Shown: positions 15,777 to 22,470, numbered from the stretch's first letter. The stretch is DNA of 25,819 nt from RGIG3009 sp045578425 (GCA_045578425.1 JAZNKF010000014.1:1-25819); one strand, 5' to 3'. Notes: generated from the letters alone by a model not told the origin. Numbers and translations: made by a program.

Positions 15777-16619
15777 TTATTTTAAATATGGTTTGCGCCT
15801 ACTCCGATTGTTAACATAGAAATTGTTTGGTATATCTATCATTTCCCTCGCAAAAATCAACATGGACACAAAGGATGGTCTTCGAGCAAACTGATAAACC
15901 TCAACCACGTCATTTCCAATATCCGCCACCGTTTTTGCTATAATATTGAGACGCAACAATTCCGCAATTATCTGTTTAGCCTTATCCTCGGCATATCCCA
16001 ACTCTTTGATTATCAACTTTTCGGTAAAGGCATTAAAACTATCACGTTTATACAAAAAAACAAGGGTTTCAAATATGTCTTTATCTGCCATCAGTTTGAA
16101 AAATCCAGGATAATCTATTCCGTCTAAAAGGGCTTTATCTTTATCTTTGGCATCAGGCACTACCAAGAAATACTGCATTCGGTTAAATAGTCCCATCTCT
16201 GTATATCCCGAATCAACTTCAATTTGCGAATAAATTTGATCATTTTCACCGTGTGTCTTTGCTTCTTCTCTAAATCGTTCGGGATCAGAAAATATAGTGC
16301 CATACATGGATTGCTCTATCATCCAGCAAAGTTCAAAAGCTCGTGAAATACGATCATCTACTTTTGTTTTTGTGATATCCCTTAAAATCGCATCTTGAAT
16401 ATCAATAGAGGTATTGCGTTCTCTACCAAACAATTCATCTATTGACACATTAAAATAATCTGCAATTTTGGGTAACAGTTCAGTGTCAGGCACACCGCCG
16501 TTTTCCCATTTAGAAACCGCTTGTGCCGTTATTCCAACAAATCTTGCCAATTCGTCTTGCTTAACACCTTTTGCCTTACGAAGTTCGGCTATATTTTTAC
16601 CAATAGTCATTATATCCAT
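15777..16619 (-). CDS. XRE-family transcriptional regulator with uncharacterised C-terminal domain
   Basis: 280 aa. Residues 1-62 form a helix-turn-helix of the XRE type: GKNIAELRKAKGVKQDELARFVGITAQAVSKWENG, with recognition helix TAQAVSKWE, then PDTELLPKIADYFNVSIDELFG. The remaining ~215 residues are mostly helical and soluble; ...AFTEKLIIKELGYAEDKAKQIIAELLRLNIIAKTV... could be a second winged-helix-like unit, which is inference. No known ligand domain is recognised. ATG at 16619 follows GGAGGT on the minus strand. It ends in the same tail repeat as the neighbouring GNAT gene, which suggests both genes share an insertion history. Target genes are unknown. Confidence 0.88.
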   Translation of the reverse strand: MDIMTIGKNIAELRKAKGVKQDELARFVGITAQAVSKWENGGVPDTELLPKIADYFNVSIDELFGRERNTSIDIQDAILRDITKTKVDDRISRAFELCWMIEQSMYGTIFSDPERFREEAKTHGENDQIYSQIEVDSGYTEMGLFNRMQYFLVVPDAKDKDKALLDGIDYPGFFKLMADKDIFETLVFLYKRDSFNAFTEKLIIKELGYAEDKAKQIIAELLRLNIIAKTVADIGNDVVEVYQFARRPSFVSMLIFAREMIDIPNNFYVNNRSRRKPYLK

Positions 16620-16740
16620 AAAAACACCTCCAAAGTTAACTAACAAAAGCGCTTTCGTCATTATTATAATAACACAAATGTCAGTTGTTTGCAACGGAGG
16701 GAAAATCGATATAATCAACAGTGATTTGTTTTTTATAAAT

Positions 16741-16910
16741 CAATGCGAAGCATTGTATCTCATCAATTCCGTTAGGAATTGCATATCATCAAAACTTTAG
16801 TTTTGTATATCATCAAGCCGACAGAAATACACGCTTCGCGGGATGATATACGCCTTCAGCGATGATATACACGACTGCATCGTGATGATATACCAAGCCT
16901 GTCGGCTTGG
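16741..16910. repeat. Array of small hairpins separated by a GATGATATAC spacer
   Basis: A run of mini-palindromes: CAATGC/GCATTG (16741-16755), AATTCC/GGAATT (16765-16780), AAAACT/AGTTTT (16791-16804), ACGA/TCGT (16871-16883) and CCAAGCC/GGCTTGG (16893-16910). They are separated by a 10-bp spacer seen as GTATATCATC or close variants at 16756-16764, 16781-16790 and 16805-16814, then in reverse orientation as GATGATATAC at 16842-16851, 16861-16870 and 16884-16893. An outer arm pair AAGCCGACAG/CTGTCGGCTT (16815-16824 with 16899-16908) encloses the second half. No open frame. Confidence 0.85.
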
Positions 16911-16913
16911 ATA

Positions 16914-16947
16914 AAAAAACTCTCGTTCCGAAGAACGAGAGTTTTTT
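16914..16947. terminator. Bidirectional terminator downstream of the GNAT gene
   Basis: Perfect 15-bp stem AAAAAACTCTCGTTC/GAACGAGAGTTTTTT with CGAA loop. It runs straight into tail repeat copy B, mirroring the arrangement at 15678-15760. Confidence 0.85.
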
Positions 16948-16994
16948 GGGTGTTTTGAACTTAATGACACGGATAAAATACGCCTGAAAACGAG
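16946..16994. repeat. Tail repeat, copy B
   Basis: Second copy of the 50-bp tail sequence at 15711-15760, in the same orientation, ending 12 bp from the stop codon of the GNAT gene. About 86% identical to copy A. Confidence 0.85.
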
Positions 16995-17006
16995 ATGATT
17001 TTTACA

Positions 17007-17495
17007 TTATATTTCTTTAGACATTATTTGTTGGCTGTTTTCAAAAGAAATTTCACCTGTTTCAATATAATTACAAGCCAACCAAAAAGGAATACCAGTA
17101 ACTGCATCAGCTGTTAACCAAATGTTTTTAACACCTTTTTCTTTAAAGAAATTTTCACACTGGTTAACAAGTTTTTTGCCTATTCCTTTTCTTCTATGAG
17201 TTTTCTTTACAAAAAACTCCATTATATATCCCCAATTAGGTCTGATATAACCCTTATCTCCATTTCTATCTATTTTAGCATAGCAAAAGGCAATCGGTTC
17301 ATCTTCTTCATAAACAATTTGTAAAAAGCGATTGTTATCAATTTTGTTAATCATACTCTTTGTTATGTTGGGGATAATTTGTTCTGGTGTCTTAATGCAC
17401 TGATGAAAATCCGTTTCTGCCACATATTCTATCATCAAATTATACAAGTCATCATAATATGAAAAATCAATTGAGTGTAACGTAAAATAATCCAT
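17007..17495 (-). CDS. GNAT-family N-acetyltransferase
   Basis: 162 aa. The acetyl-CoA-binding motif A is VKKTHRRKGIGKKLVNQCENFF (Q/R-x-x-G-x-G/A type, about residues 104-125), preceded by strand WGYIMEFFV and followed by GVKNIWLTADAVTGIPFWLACNYIETG, the usual motif B region. The substrate cannot be told from the sequence: such proteins acetylate antibiotics, amines or protein N-termini. AAGGTAGTG precedes ATG 17495. It has its own promoter and the same tail repeat plus terminator as the XRE gene. Base composition is more AT-rich than the housekeeping genes. Confidence 0.9.
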   Translation of the reverse strand: MDYFTLHSIDFSYYDDLYNLMIEYVAETDFHQCIKTPEQIIPNITKSMINKIDNNRFLQIVYEEDEPIAFCYAKIDRNGDKGYIRPNWGYIMEFFVKKTHRRKGIGKKLVNQCENFFKEKGVKNIWLTADAVTGIPFWLACNYIETGEISFENSQQIMSKEI

Positions 17496-17522
17496 AAATG
17501 CACTACCTTGTGTTTTTCTTTT

Positions 17523-17551
17523 ATTGTATCACATCATCAGCGAAGTAGCAA
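17523..17551 (-). promoter_or_regulatory. Promoter of the GNAT gene
   Basis: Minus strand -35 TTGCTA (17546-17551), 17-bp spacer, -10 TACAAT (17523-17528). It overlaps the first copy of the TCATCAGCGAAGT repeat. Confidence 0.55.
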
Positions 17552-17646
17552 TAATTATTCATTATTCATCAGCGAAGTGACTTCATTTTTCATTATTCAT
17601 TCAAAAATCCGTTCACTGTTAATGAATAATGAATGATGAAAAATGA
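17534..17646. repeat. AT-rich repeat cluster
   Basis: Direct repeat TCATCAGCGAAGT at 17534-17546 and 17566-17578, plus perfect inverted pairs ATTCATTATTCAT/ATGAATAATGAAT (17557-17569 with 17622-17634) and TTCATTTTTCAT/ATGAAAAATGAA (17582-17593 with 17635-17646). Low-complexity ATGAATAATGAAT-type repeats; no coding potential. It could be a decayed MITE. Confidence 0.65.
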
Positions 17647-17660
17647 ATAGTGAATAATAC

Positions 17661-17700
17661 AAACGAAAATCCGTCCTCTTACGAGAACGGATTTTCGTTT
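17661..17700. terminator. Terminator downstream of tRNA-Leu
   Basis: 14-bp stem AAACGAAAATCCGT/ACGGATTTTCGTTT (17661-17674 with 17687-17700), with an inner CTC/GAG pairing. It begins at the CCA end of tRNA-Leu. Confidence 0.75.
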
Positions 17701-17786
17701 GGTGCGGGTAACAGGACTTGAACCTGCACAGCCTTGCGACCATTAGAACCTGAATCTAACGCGTCTGCCAATTCCGCCATACCCGC
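17700..17786 (-). tRNA. tRNA-Leu (anticodon CAG)
   Basis: A class II tRNA of 84 nt plus encoded CCA. Acceptor GCGGGTA pairs with TACCCGC; the T arm carries GGTTCAAGTCC; a long variable arm follows the anticodon stem. The anticodon loop TTCAGGT sits between TTAGA and TCTAA, giving CAG (17750-17752), which decodes CUG. Its first 22 nt are duplicated 170 bp upstream (17935-17956). The promoter is at 18024-18052, so the precursor carries an unusually long ~235-nt 5' leader. Confidence 0.96.
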
Positions 17787-17995
17787 ATATCTATAATTTT
17801 GTTACTTTGGCAGCCGCGTTTCGCGTGACCCTTGCGGTGCCCGAAATTTATTCCCGGCATTCGCCGATAAATTTCGACCGCGGCGGCTTTCTCGCTTTCG
17901 CTTCTTCTGCCTACGGGCAGCGCTCAGCTCGAAACTGCCAATTCCGCCATACCCGCATATCTATAATTTTGTTGCTTTGGCAGCCGCATTTCGCG
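17765..17995. repeat. 61-bp direct duplication including the 5' end of tRNA-Leu
   Basis: 17765-17825 and 17935-17995 match over 61 bp with two substitutions. Each unit contains the first 22 nt of tRNA-Leu and about 39 bp of leader. The 109 bp between the copies is structured: CGAAATTTAT/ATAAATTTCG (17842-17851 with 17867-17876) and CTGCC/GGCAG around 17928. A third degenerate trace of the tRNA 5' end appears at about 17994-18008. Confidence 0.85.
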
Positions 17996-18023
17996 CCATA
18001 CCCACGCATTCGCAACGCTTGTA

Positions 18024-18052
18024 ATTATAATCGGTATTATTTAAAAAGTCAA
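18024..18052 (-). promoter_or_regulatory. Promoter of tRNA-Leu
   Basis: Minus strand -35 TTGACT (18047-18052), 17-bp spacer, -10 TATAAT (18024-18029). It lies about 60 bp upstream of the truncated tRNA 5' copy but about 240 bp upstream of the intact tRNA. Confidence 0.85.
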
Positions 18053-18081
18053 TAGCTTTTAAAAAAATAGCAACTTCTTTT

Positions 18082-18118
18082 TTGAAAAAGCGCCGCAGGG
18101 GTTCTTCCCTGCGGCGCT
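18082..18118 (-). terminator. Terminator of the P-type ATPase gene
   Basis: Perfect 12-bp GC-rich stem AGCGCCGCAGGG/CCCTGCGGCGCT (18089-18100 with 18107-18118), 6-nt loop, followed on the minus strand by TTTTTC. Confidence 0.88.
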
Positions 18119-18126
18119 GTCTTTAC

Positions 18127-20763
18127 TTACTTTTTACGCGTAGCTTTTCGTTGAATGAATTTAACTAATTCCACCAACGGCAACATGGCCAACGCCAAAA
18201 CAATGGCAACGGCATATTCTTTCAAGCTAACCGAGGCAAAGCCGAAAGCGTTTGCCAAGAACGGGACTTCGCACACCAGGGTGGTAAGCAAGAATGCAGC
18301 GACTGCGGACAGATTCAAGAATTTGTTTTGTCCTTTCATGCTGAACAAACTGCCGCGTTGACTTCTCATATTCAAACTATGCACGATTTCTGCCATAGAC
18401 AAGGTCAAGAACGCCATAGTGATGCCGTGTTCGGAAGTGACAATCTCCCATTTTCCCGATTCCATAAAATGGCCAATGAAATACGATGCAAGTGTTAACA
18501 AAGAAAGCAAGAAGCCTTGGTAAGCCACGTCAACACCCAAACCGTTGGAGAAAACACCTGCATCGGCGCTGCGCGGTTTACGGTTCATGATGTCCTTTTC
18601 CGCACGTTCCATACCTAATGCCAACGCAGGGAAACAGTCGGTCACCAAGTTAATCCACAACAAGTGAACAGGCTCCAAAATGGTAAACCCAAGTAACGTT
18701 GCCGCAAAAATACTGATAACTTCACTCATGTTTGATCCAAGCAGGAATTGAATGGCTTTACGAATGTTATCATAAATGCGGCGGCCTTCTTCTACTGCAC
18801 CCACGATGGTGGCAAAGTTATCATCCGCCAACACCATATCTGCCACGTTTTTGGTAACGTCGGTACCGGTAATACCCATACCAACACCAATATCCGCCGA
18901 TTTGATAGACGGCGCATCGTTGACACCGTCACCCGTCATGGCCGTAACGTAACCCGCCGATTTCCACGCGTTGACAATACGTGTTTTGTGTTCGGGTTGC
19001 ACACGGGCATAAACGGAAATATTTTGGAATTCGGCGGCAAATTCCTCATCCGTCATGTCGTCCAGTTGCGATCCGGTCACGGCATGCTGTCCTTCGCCCA
19101 AAATGCCCAGTTCCTTGGCAATCGCAATAGCAGTGTCAATATGGTCACCGGTAATCATAATGGGACGAATGCCGGCTCTGCCGCATTCTTCAATGGCTGC
19201 TTTCACTTCGGGACGAACCGGGTCAATCATACCAACCAAACCGACAAACACCAATTTTTCTTCCAAATGTGCCGGTGTTGTATCATTCGGCAGGGCATCC
19301 CATTCACGGTAAGCGGCACAAAGTACGCGCAACGCTTTGTCTGCCATCGCTTTATTGGCCGCAAGAATGGCTTCGCGGTCTGCATCGGTAATGGCAGTTA
19401 CTTTACCGTCTTTAATAATAAATTGGCAGCGTTTGAGCACTTCGTCGGGGGCGCCTTTGGTGAATTGCGCCACTTTTCCGCCAACGGTATGCAGTGTTGT
19501 CATCATTTTTCTGCCGGAATCAAACGGTGCTTCTGCCACACGGGGCATTTCTTTTTCCAAAAGATTCTTATCAAAACCTTCTTTGGCAGCCCAGTTGACC
19601 AAGGCCACTTCGGTGGGTTCACCCAACGCTTCGCCGTCTTCACCCAATTTGGCATCCGAGCAAAGTGTCATAGCGCGTGCTGTCAAGTCTTTATCACCGT
19701 AGGAATCTACAACCGTCATTTTGTTTTGGGTCAGCGTGCCGGTTTTATCCGAGCAAATAATTTGTGCGCACCCCAACGTTTCCACCGCCGTTAAGCGACG
19801 GATAATCGCATTCCGCTTGGACATATTGGTAACGCCGATAGAAAGCACCACCGTTACCACGGCTGCCAAACCTTCCGGAATAGCCGCCACGGCGAGCGAA
19901 ACGGCAATCATAAAGGAATCAATAACTACATCCACACCAAAACTTCCCGCACGCAACAGTTGCACGCCGAAAATTAAAATACAGATGCCCAGTACCAACC
20001 ACGTTAAAATTTTGGAAAGTTGACCGAGTTTGCGTTGCAACGGTGTTTCGCCGTCTTTGGCAGCAGCAAGAACACCGGCGATTTTACCCATTTCGGTATC
20101 CATGCCGGTACCGGTAACAACAAACATACCACGGCCATACACCACCGTGGAGCCCATATACACCATATTTTTACGGTCACCAAGCGGCACATCTTTGCCG
20201 CCGTCGCGCAACTCAATCAAATCCATCAATTTATCGACAGGAACAGATTCACCGGTGAGTGCCGCTTCTTCAATTTTAAGGCTGGCGTTTTCGATAATAC
20301 GACCGTCTGCGGGAACAGCATCGCCCGCTTCCAGCAACACGATGTCGCCCACCACAATGTCTTCGCTGCGGATAATCTCCACTTTGCCGTCGCGCAAGAC
20401 TTTTGATGTCGCGGCAGACATTTTTTGCAAAGCTTCAATCGCTTTTTCCGCTTTGCTTTCTTGATAAACGCCGAGCACCGCGTTGACAATTACCACGAAT
20501 AAAATAATGATAACGTCGGTAAAACTTTCGTTTTCATACACCGCCAACACACCGCTGACAAAAGCGGCTGCTAACAACACCAAAATCATCGGGTCGGTCA
20601 TTTGCATAAAGAAGCGTTTGATAATTCCATCTTTTTTGGCTTCTTCAAGCTTGTTTTTGCCGTTTTTCTCCAAACGCTTTGCCGCCTCTTGGGCAGACAA
20701 TCCTTCGGCAGTCGAATCCACTGCCTGCAAAACAGCATCGGGTGTGGCATCATAATAACGCAT
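18127..20763 (-). CDS. P2-type cation-transporting ATPase (Mn2+/Ca2+ efflux)
   Basis: 878 aa with ten predicted membrane segments, complete. Landmarks: cation-ATPase N-terminal domain (1-70), actuator loop TGES (170-173), PEGL in helix M4 (296-299), phosphorylation site CSDKTGTLTQNKMT (Asp339), hinge MTGDGVNDAPSIKSADIGVGMG, then NMSEVISIF in M5 and LLWINLVTDCFPALALGME in M6. The M4 Glu, M5 Asn/Glu and M6 Asn-x-x-Thr-Asp ligands match the Ca2+ site of SERCA-like pumps. However, the gene is preceded by a yybP-ykoY riboswitch, which senses Mn2+, and riboswitch-controlled P2 pumps of this type (YoaB-like) export Mn2+. I therefore prefer Mn2+ efflux, with Ca2+ possible. AGGAG lies 7 nt before ATG 20763. 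Confidence 0.95.
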   Translation of the reverse strand: MRYYDATPDAVLQAVDSTAEGLSAQEAAKRLEKNGKNKLEEAKKDGIIKRFFMQMTDPMILVLLAAAFVSGVLAVYENESFTDVIIILFVVIVNAVLGVYQESKAEKAIEALQKMSAATSKVLRDGKVEIIRSEDIVVGDIVLLEAGDAVPADGRIIENASLKIEEAALTGESVPVDKLMDLIELRDGGKDVPLGDRKNMVYMGSTVVYGRGMFVVTGTGMDTEMGKIAGVLAAAKDGETPLQRKLGQLSKILTWLVLGICILIFGVQLLRAGSFGVDVVIDSFMIAVSLAVAAIPEGLAAVVTVVLSIGVTNMSKRNAIIRRLTAVETLGCAQIICSDKTGTLTQNKMTVVDSYGDKDLTARAMTLCSDAKLGEDGEALGEPTEVALVNWAAKEGFDKNLLEKEMPRVAEAPFDSGRKMMTTLHTVGGKVAQFTKGAPDEVLKRCQFIIKDGKVTAITDADREAILAANKAMADKALRVLCAAYREWDALPNDTTPAHLEEKLVFVGLVGMIDPVRPEVKAAIEECGRAGIRPIMITGDHIDTAIAIAKELGILGEGQHAVTGSQLDDMTDEEFAAEFQNISVYARVQPEHKTRIVNAWKSAGYVTAMTGDGVNDAPSIKSADIGVGMGITGTDVTKNVADMVLADDNFATIVGAVEEGRRIYDNIRKAIQFLLGSNMSEVISIFAATLLGFTILEPVHLLWINLVTDCFPALALGMERAEKDIMNRKPRSADAGVFSNGLGVDVAYQGFLLSLLTLASYFIGHFMESGKWEIVTSEHGITMAFLTLSMAEIVHSLNMRSQRGSLFSMKGQNKFLNLSAVAAFLLTTLVCEVPFLANAFGFASVSLKEYAVAIVLALAMLPLVELVKFIQRKATRKK

Positions 20764-20779
20764 ACATTTTCTCCTTTAC

Positions 20780-20814
20780 AAAAAAATCAGCAAATACACT
20801 GCTGTATCTGCTGA
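20780..20814 (-). terminator. Riboswitch-controlled terminator before the ATPase gene
   Basis: 12-bp stem (20787-20798 with 20803-20814, one G-U pair) and 7 U residues, ending just before the ribosome binding site. An alternative pairing of 20840-20847 with 20800-20807 (UGCUGUAU/AUACAGCA) would break it and act as antiterminator. Confidence 0.88.
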
Positions 20815-20940
20815 ATACTCACACCATTTTGAGACGCACATACAGCAAGACGCTATTCGTGAGTCTCGCCATTTAAGATATGCCAGACTTTCGTCATGAT
20901 GTTGACATACCGCGCAATCGGCGCCGGCTACTCCCTCTTG
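20815..20940 (-). promoter_or_regulatory. yybP-ykoY (manganese) riboswitch
   Basis: The minus-strand leader begins AAGAGGGAGUAGCC (20939-20926), then GUCAACAUCAUGACG and UGGCGAGACUCACG (about 20871-20858), which match the conserved loops of the yybP-ykoY class. This class binds Mn2+ and turns on Mn2+ exporters and related genes. The aptamer covers about 20858-20940; the rest is expression platform. Transcription from the adjacent promoter would start at about 20940, exactly at the aptamer. Confidence 0.88.
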
Positions 20941-20946
20941 TTTTGC

Positions 20947-20975
20947 ATTTTATCACGAATACCAAATCTTGTCAA
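20947..20975 (-). promoter_or_regulatory. Promoter of the riboswitch-ATPase unit
   Basis: Minus strand -35 TTGACA (20970-20975), 17-bp spacer, -10 TAAAAT (20947-20952). Confidence 0.85.
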
Positions 20976-21046
20976 TTTATTTTTGGGAAAATCTTGTGTT
21001 TTATTCATTCTTATATAAGGACATACTAACAACGAAAGGAGTGTTT

Positions 21047-21220
21047 ATTACGGAACGAAAAAAATGCAAGAAAAATGTTTGTAAACAAAAACCTACAAAA
21101 GATATGATTGAAGCTATCCCCTCAGAAGGACGCGGAGATATTGTTTCGGATGTGTTGGGTAGCTACACCGGCAATCCCGACGGCGATTTGGTACCGGAAC
21201 AAGATGCCGACGACTTATAA
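21047..21220 (+). CDS. Small acidic-tailed conserved protein, start uncertain
   Basis: About 57 aa: a Lys/Cys-rich N-terminus (ERKKCKKNVCKQK) and an acidic C-terminus DVLGSYTGNPDGDLVPEQDADDL. I recall the LGSYTG...QDADDL pattern in small uncharacterised proteins of Clostridia, but assign no function. AAAGGAG lies at 21035-21041. The only in-frame ATG/GTG/TTG near it is GTG 21041, which overlaps the ribosome binding site; the next codons at workable spacing are ATT (21047) and ACG (21050). So initiation is either at a rare codon or misjudged. A terminator follows at 21249-21274. No membrane segment. Confidence 0.65.
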   Translation: MTERKKCKKNVCKQKPTKDMIEAIPSEGRGDIVSDVLGSYTGNPDGDLVPEQDADDL

Positions 21221-21248
21221 GGATATCTCCGTAAAATTTTATTGTTAA

Positions 21249-21274
21249 AAGGCTGCTGTAAGGCAGTCTTTTTT
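21249..21274 (+). terminator. Terminator after the small acidic protein
   Basis: Stem AAGGCTGC/GCAGTCTT (21249-21256 with 21263-21270, one G-U pair), 6-nt loop, then a run of T residues through 21274. Confidence 0.75.
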
Positions 21275-21302
21275 CGAAAAATAAATCGTTTTTTGATTTA
21301 TG

Positions 21303-21348
21303 CACCTTTATATTGACACTGTATGGCTATTCACGTAAAATAAAGGTG
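21303..21348 (+). promoter_or_regulatory. Promoter of the serine hydrolase gene, flanked by an inverted repeat
   Basis: -35 TTGACA (21313-21318), 17-bp spacer, -10 TAAAAT (21336-21341). The promoter is bracketed by CACCTTTA (21303-21310) and TAAAGGTG (21341-21348), possible operator half-sites. Another dyad ATAAATC/GATTTAT lies at 21281-21301. Confidence 0.75.
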
Positions 21349-21398
21349 TCGTAATAATAACGCGCCCTCGGCGGAATAACTAATGATTGAGGATAATT

Positions 21399-22358
21399 AT
21401 GAAACGATTACTTTTTTTAACAACGCCAATACTTTGTGCGTTATTGGTGGGTTGTGTCAGCAAAACACCACCCCGCCCAACACCGCCGGACACAACAACG
21501 AACTCCCCTGGCACTGTCACTACCACAGCGGCGCCAACTACGACAACCAGCATGTTTACCACAGTCGGTGGTTCGCTTAACGTTACCACCACGCAGCCCC
21601 CCTCATCAGATGGATTTTCATTAACAAAAGAACAAGTAGCAACGCTTGATACGTTAATTTCCTCCTACGAGGGTACACTGGCAGTAGCTTACTATGACAT
21701 CACGTCCGGCTATCAATACTATTACAACGGCACGCACAGTTTTCCGGCCGCCAGCGTTATCAAAGCACCTTTTTGCCGCTACGTACTGGGCATGGCAGAA
21801 CAAAACGGACTGGACCTTTCTGCAGAAATGACGTATACCGAAGATATGTATGTGGGCGGTACCGGCACGATTAAAAACGATGAATTCGGGACAACATACA
21901 CTCAATCCCAACTCATAAAGCTCACCATTCGAAAAAGTGATAACATTGCTTTTAAAATGCTGCGACAGATATATCCGGCAGCAGGGTTCAAACAATATGC
22001 CAAGGCTATCGGCATCACGGACATCAGCGGTATTAAAAATATTAACAGCAGCAATATCAATGCCGTAAACGCTGTTACCTATATGAAAGATATTTACACT
22101 TATATTACCGGCGATAACCAATACGGCAAAATACTCGAAACGCATATGAGAAACACGGTAAACCCCATGATTTGCTCCCAATATCCCGTTGTACGCAAAT
22201 ACGGTTGGATGGACGGCGCCTATCACGACATGGCTATTATCAAAGCACCGCGACCTTACATAGTGGTCATTCTTTCGGACCACGGTGAAGGTTCCGACGA
22301 AGACAGGGAAATGTTTCGCGTGATTTCCAAAGCGATTGAATCGGTTTCGGGAAATTAA
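21399..22358 (+). CDS. Serine-hydrolase lipoprotein with Thr-rich linker (class A beta-lactamase fold)
   Basis: 319 aa. Lipoprotein signal peptide with lipobox LVGC (Cys19), then a Pro/Thr-rich linker (about 22-68). The catalytic domain has Ser119-Val-Ile-Lys122 (SxxK), Ser180-Asp-Asn182 (SDN) and Lys267-Tyr-Gly269 where penicillin-interacting enzymes have KTG/KSG. This fits the PF13354-type beta-lactamase-like hydrolases. No clear ExxxN omega-loop glutamate is seen, so resistance to beta-lactams is not supported; a cell-wall transpeptidase, carboxypeptidase or esterase role is more likely. The ATG at 21399 follows TTGAGGA; an upstream in-frame start at 21387 would lack a site. Exported and anchored to the membrane. 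Confidence 0.9.
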   Translation: MKRLLFLTTPILCALLVGCVSKTPPRPTPPDTTTNSPGTVTTTAAPTTTTSMFTTVGGSLNVTTTQPPSSDGFSLTKEQVATLDTLISSYEGTLAVAYYDITSGYQYYYNGTHSFPAASVIKAPFCRYVLGMAEQNGLDLSAEMTYTEDMYVGGTGTIKNDEFGTTYTQSQLIKLTIRKSDNIAFKMLRQIYPAAGFKQYAKAIGITDISGIKNINSSNINAVNAVTYMKDIYTYITGDNQYGKILETHMRNTVNPMICSQYPVVRKYGWMDGAYHDMAIIKAPRPYIVVILSDHGEGSDEDREMFRVISKAIESVSGN

Positions 22359-22470
22359 AAATTTGCCACAAATTAACACGCATGTTTTGAATAGGCGAAC
22401 GCACACTACTACTGCAAACGCAAGACGAAATAGAGGCATTATGCCAATTTAGTTTTGAGGAGTGTAACGT
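22359..22470 (+). promoter_or_regulatory. Candidate sporulation (sigma G) promoter of the SASP gene
   Basis: GCATG (22380-22384), 17-bp spacer, CACACTA (22402-22408) resembles the forespore sigma-G pattern GHATR-N18-CATHHTA, with one spacing and one to two base deviations. No vegetative promoter is evident. Confidence 0.4.

Noticed and set aside
16741..16910. CRISPR-like array
   Set aside because: Spacer-like conserved units are only 10 bp, change orientation midway, and the variable parts are palindromes of 13-18 bp. No cas genes are present.
15711..16994. Integron gene cassettes with attC sites
   Set aside because: The shared tails lack the R'/R'' core-site symmetry and GTTRRRY ends of attC, and no integron integrase is in view.
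18748..19794. 348-aa plus-strand open frame antisense to the P-type ATPase
   Set aside because: Shadow frame rich in His, Asn and Phe, as expected from the complement of the ATPase codons; no ribosome binding site.
21399..22358. Beta-lactam resistance gene
   Set aside because: SxxK and SDN are present, but the KTG position reads KYG and no omega-loop glutamate motif is seen. A general serine hydrolase is safer.
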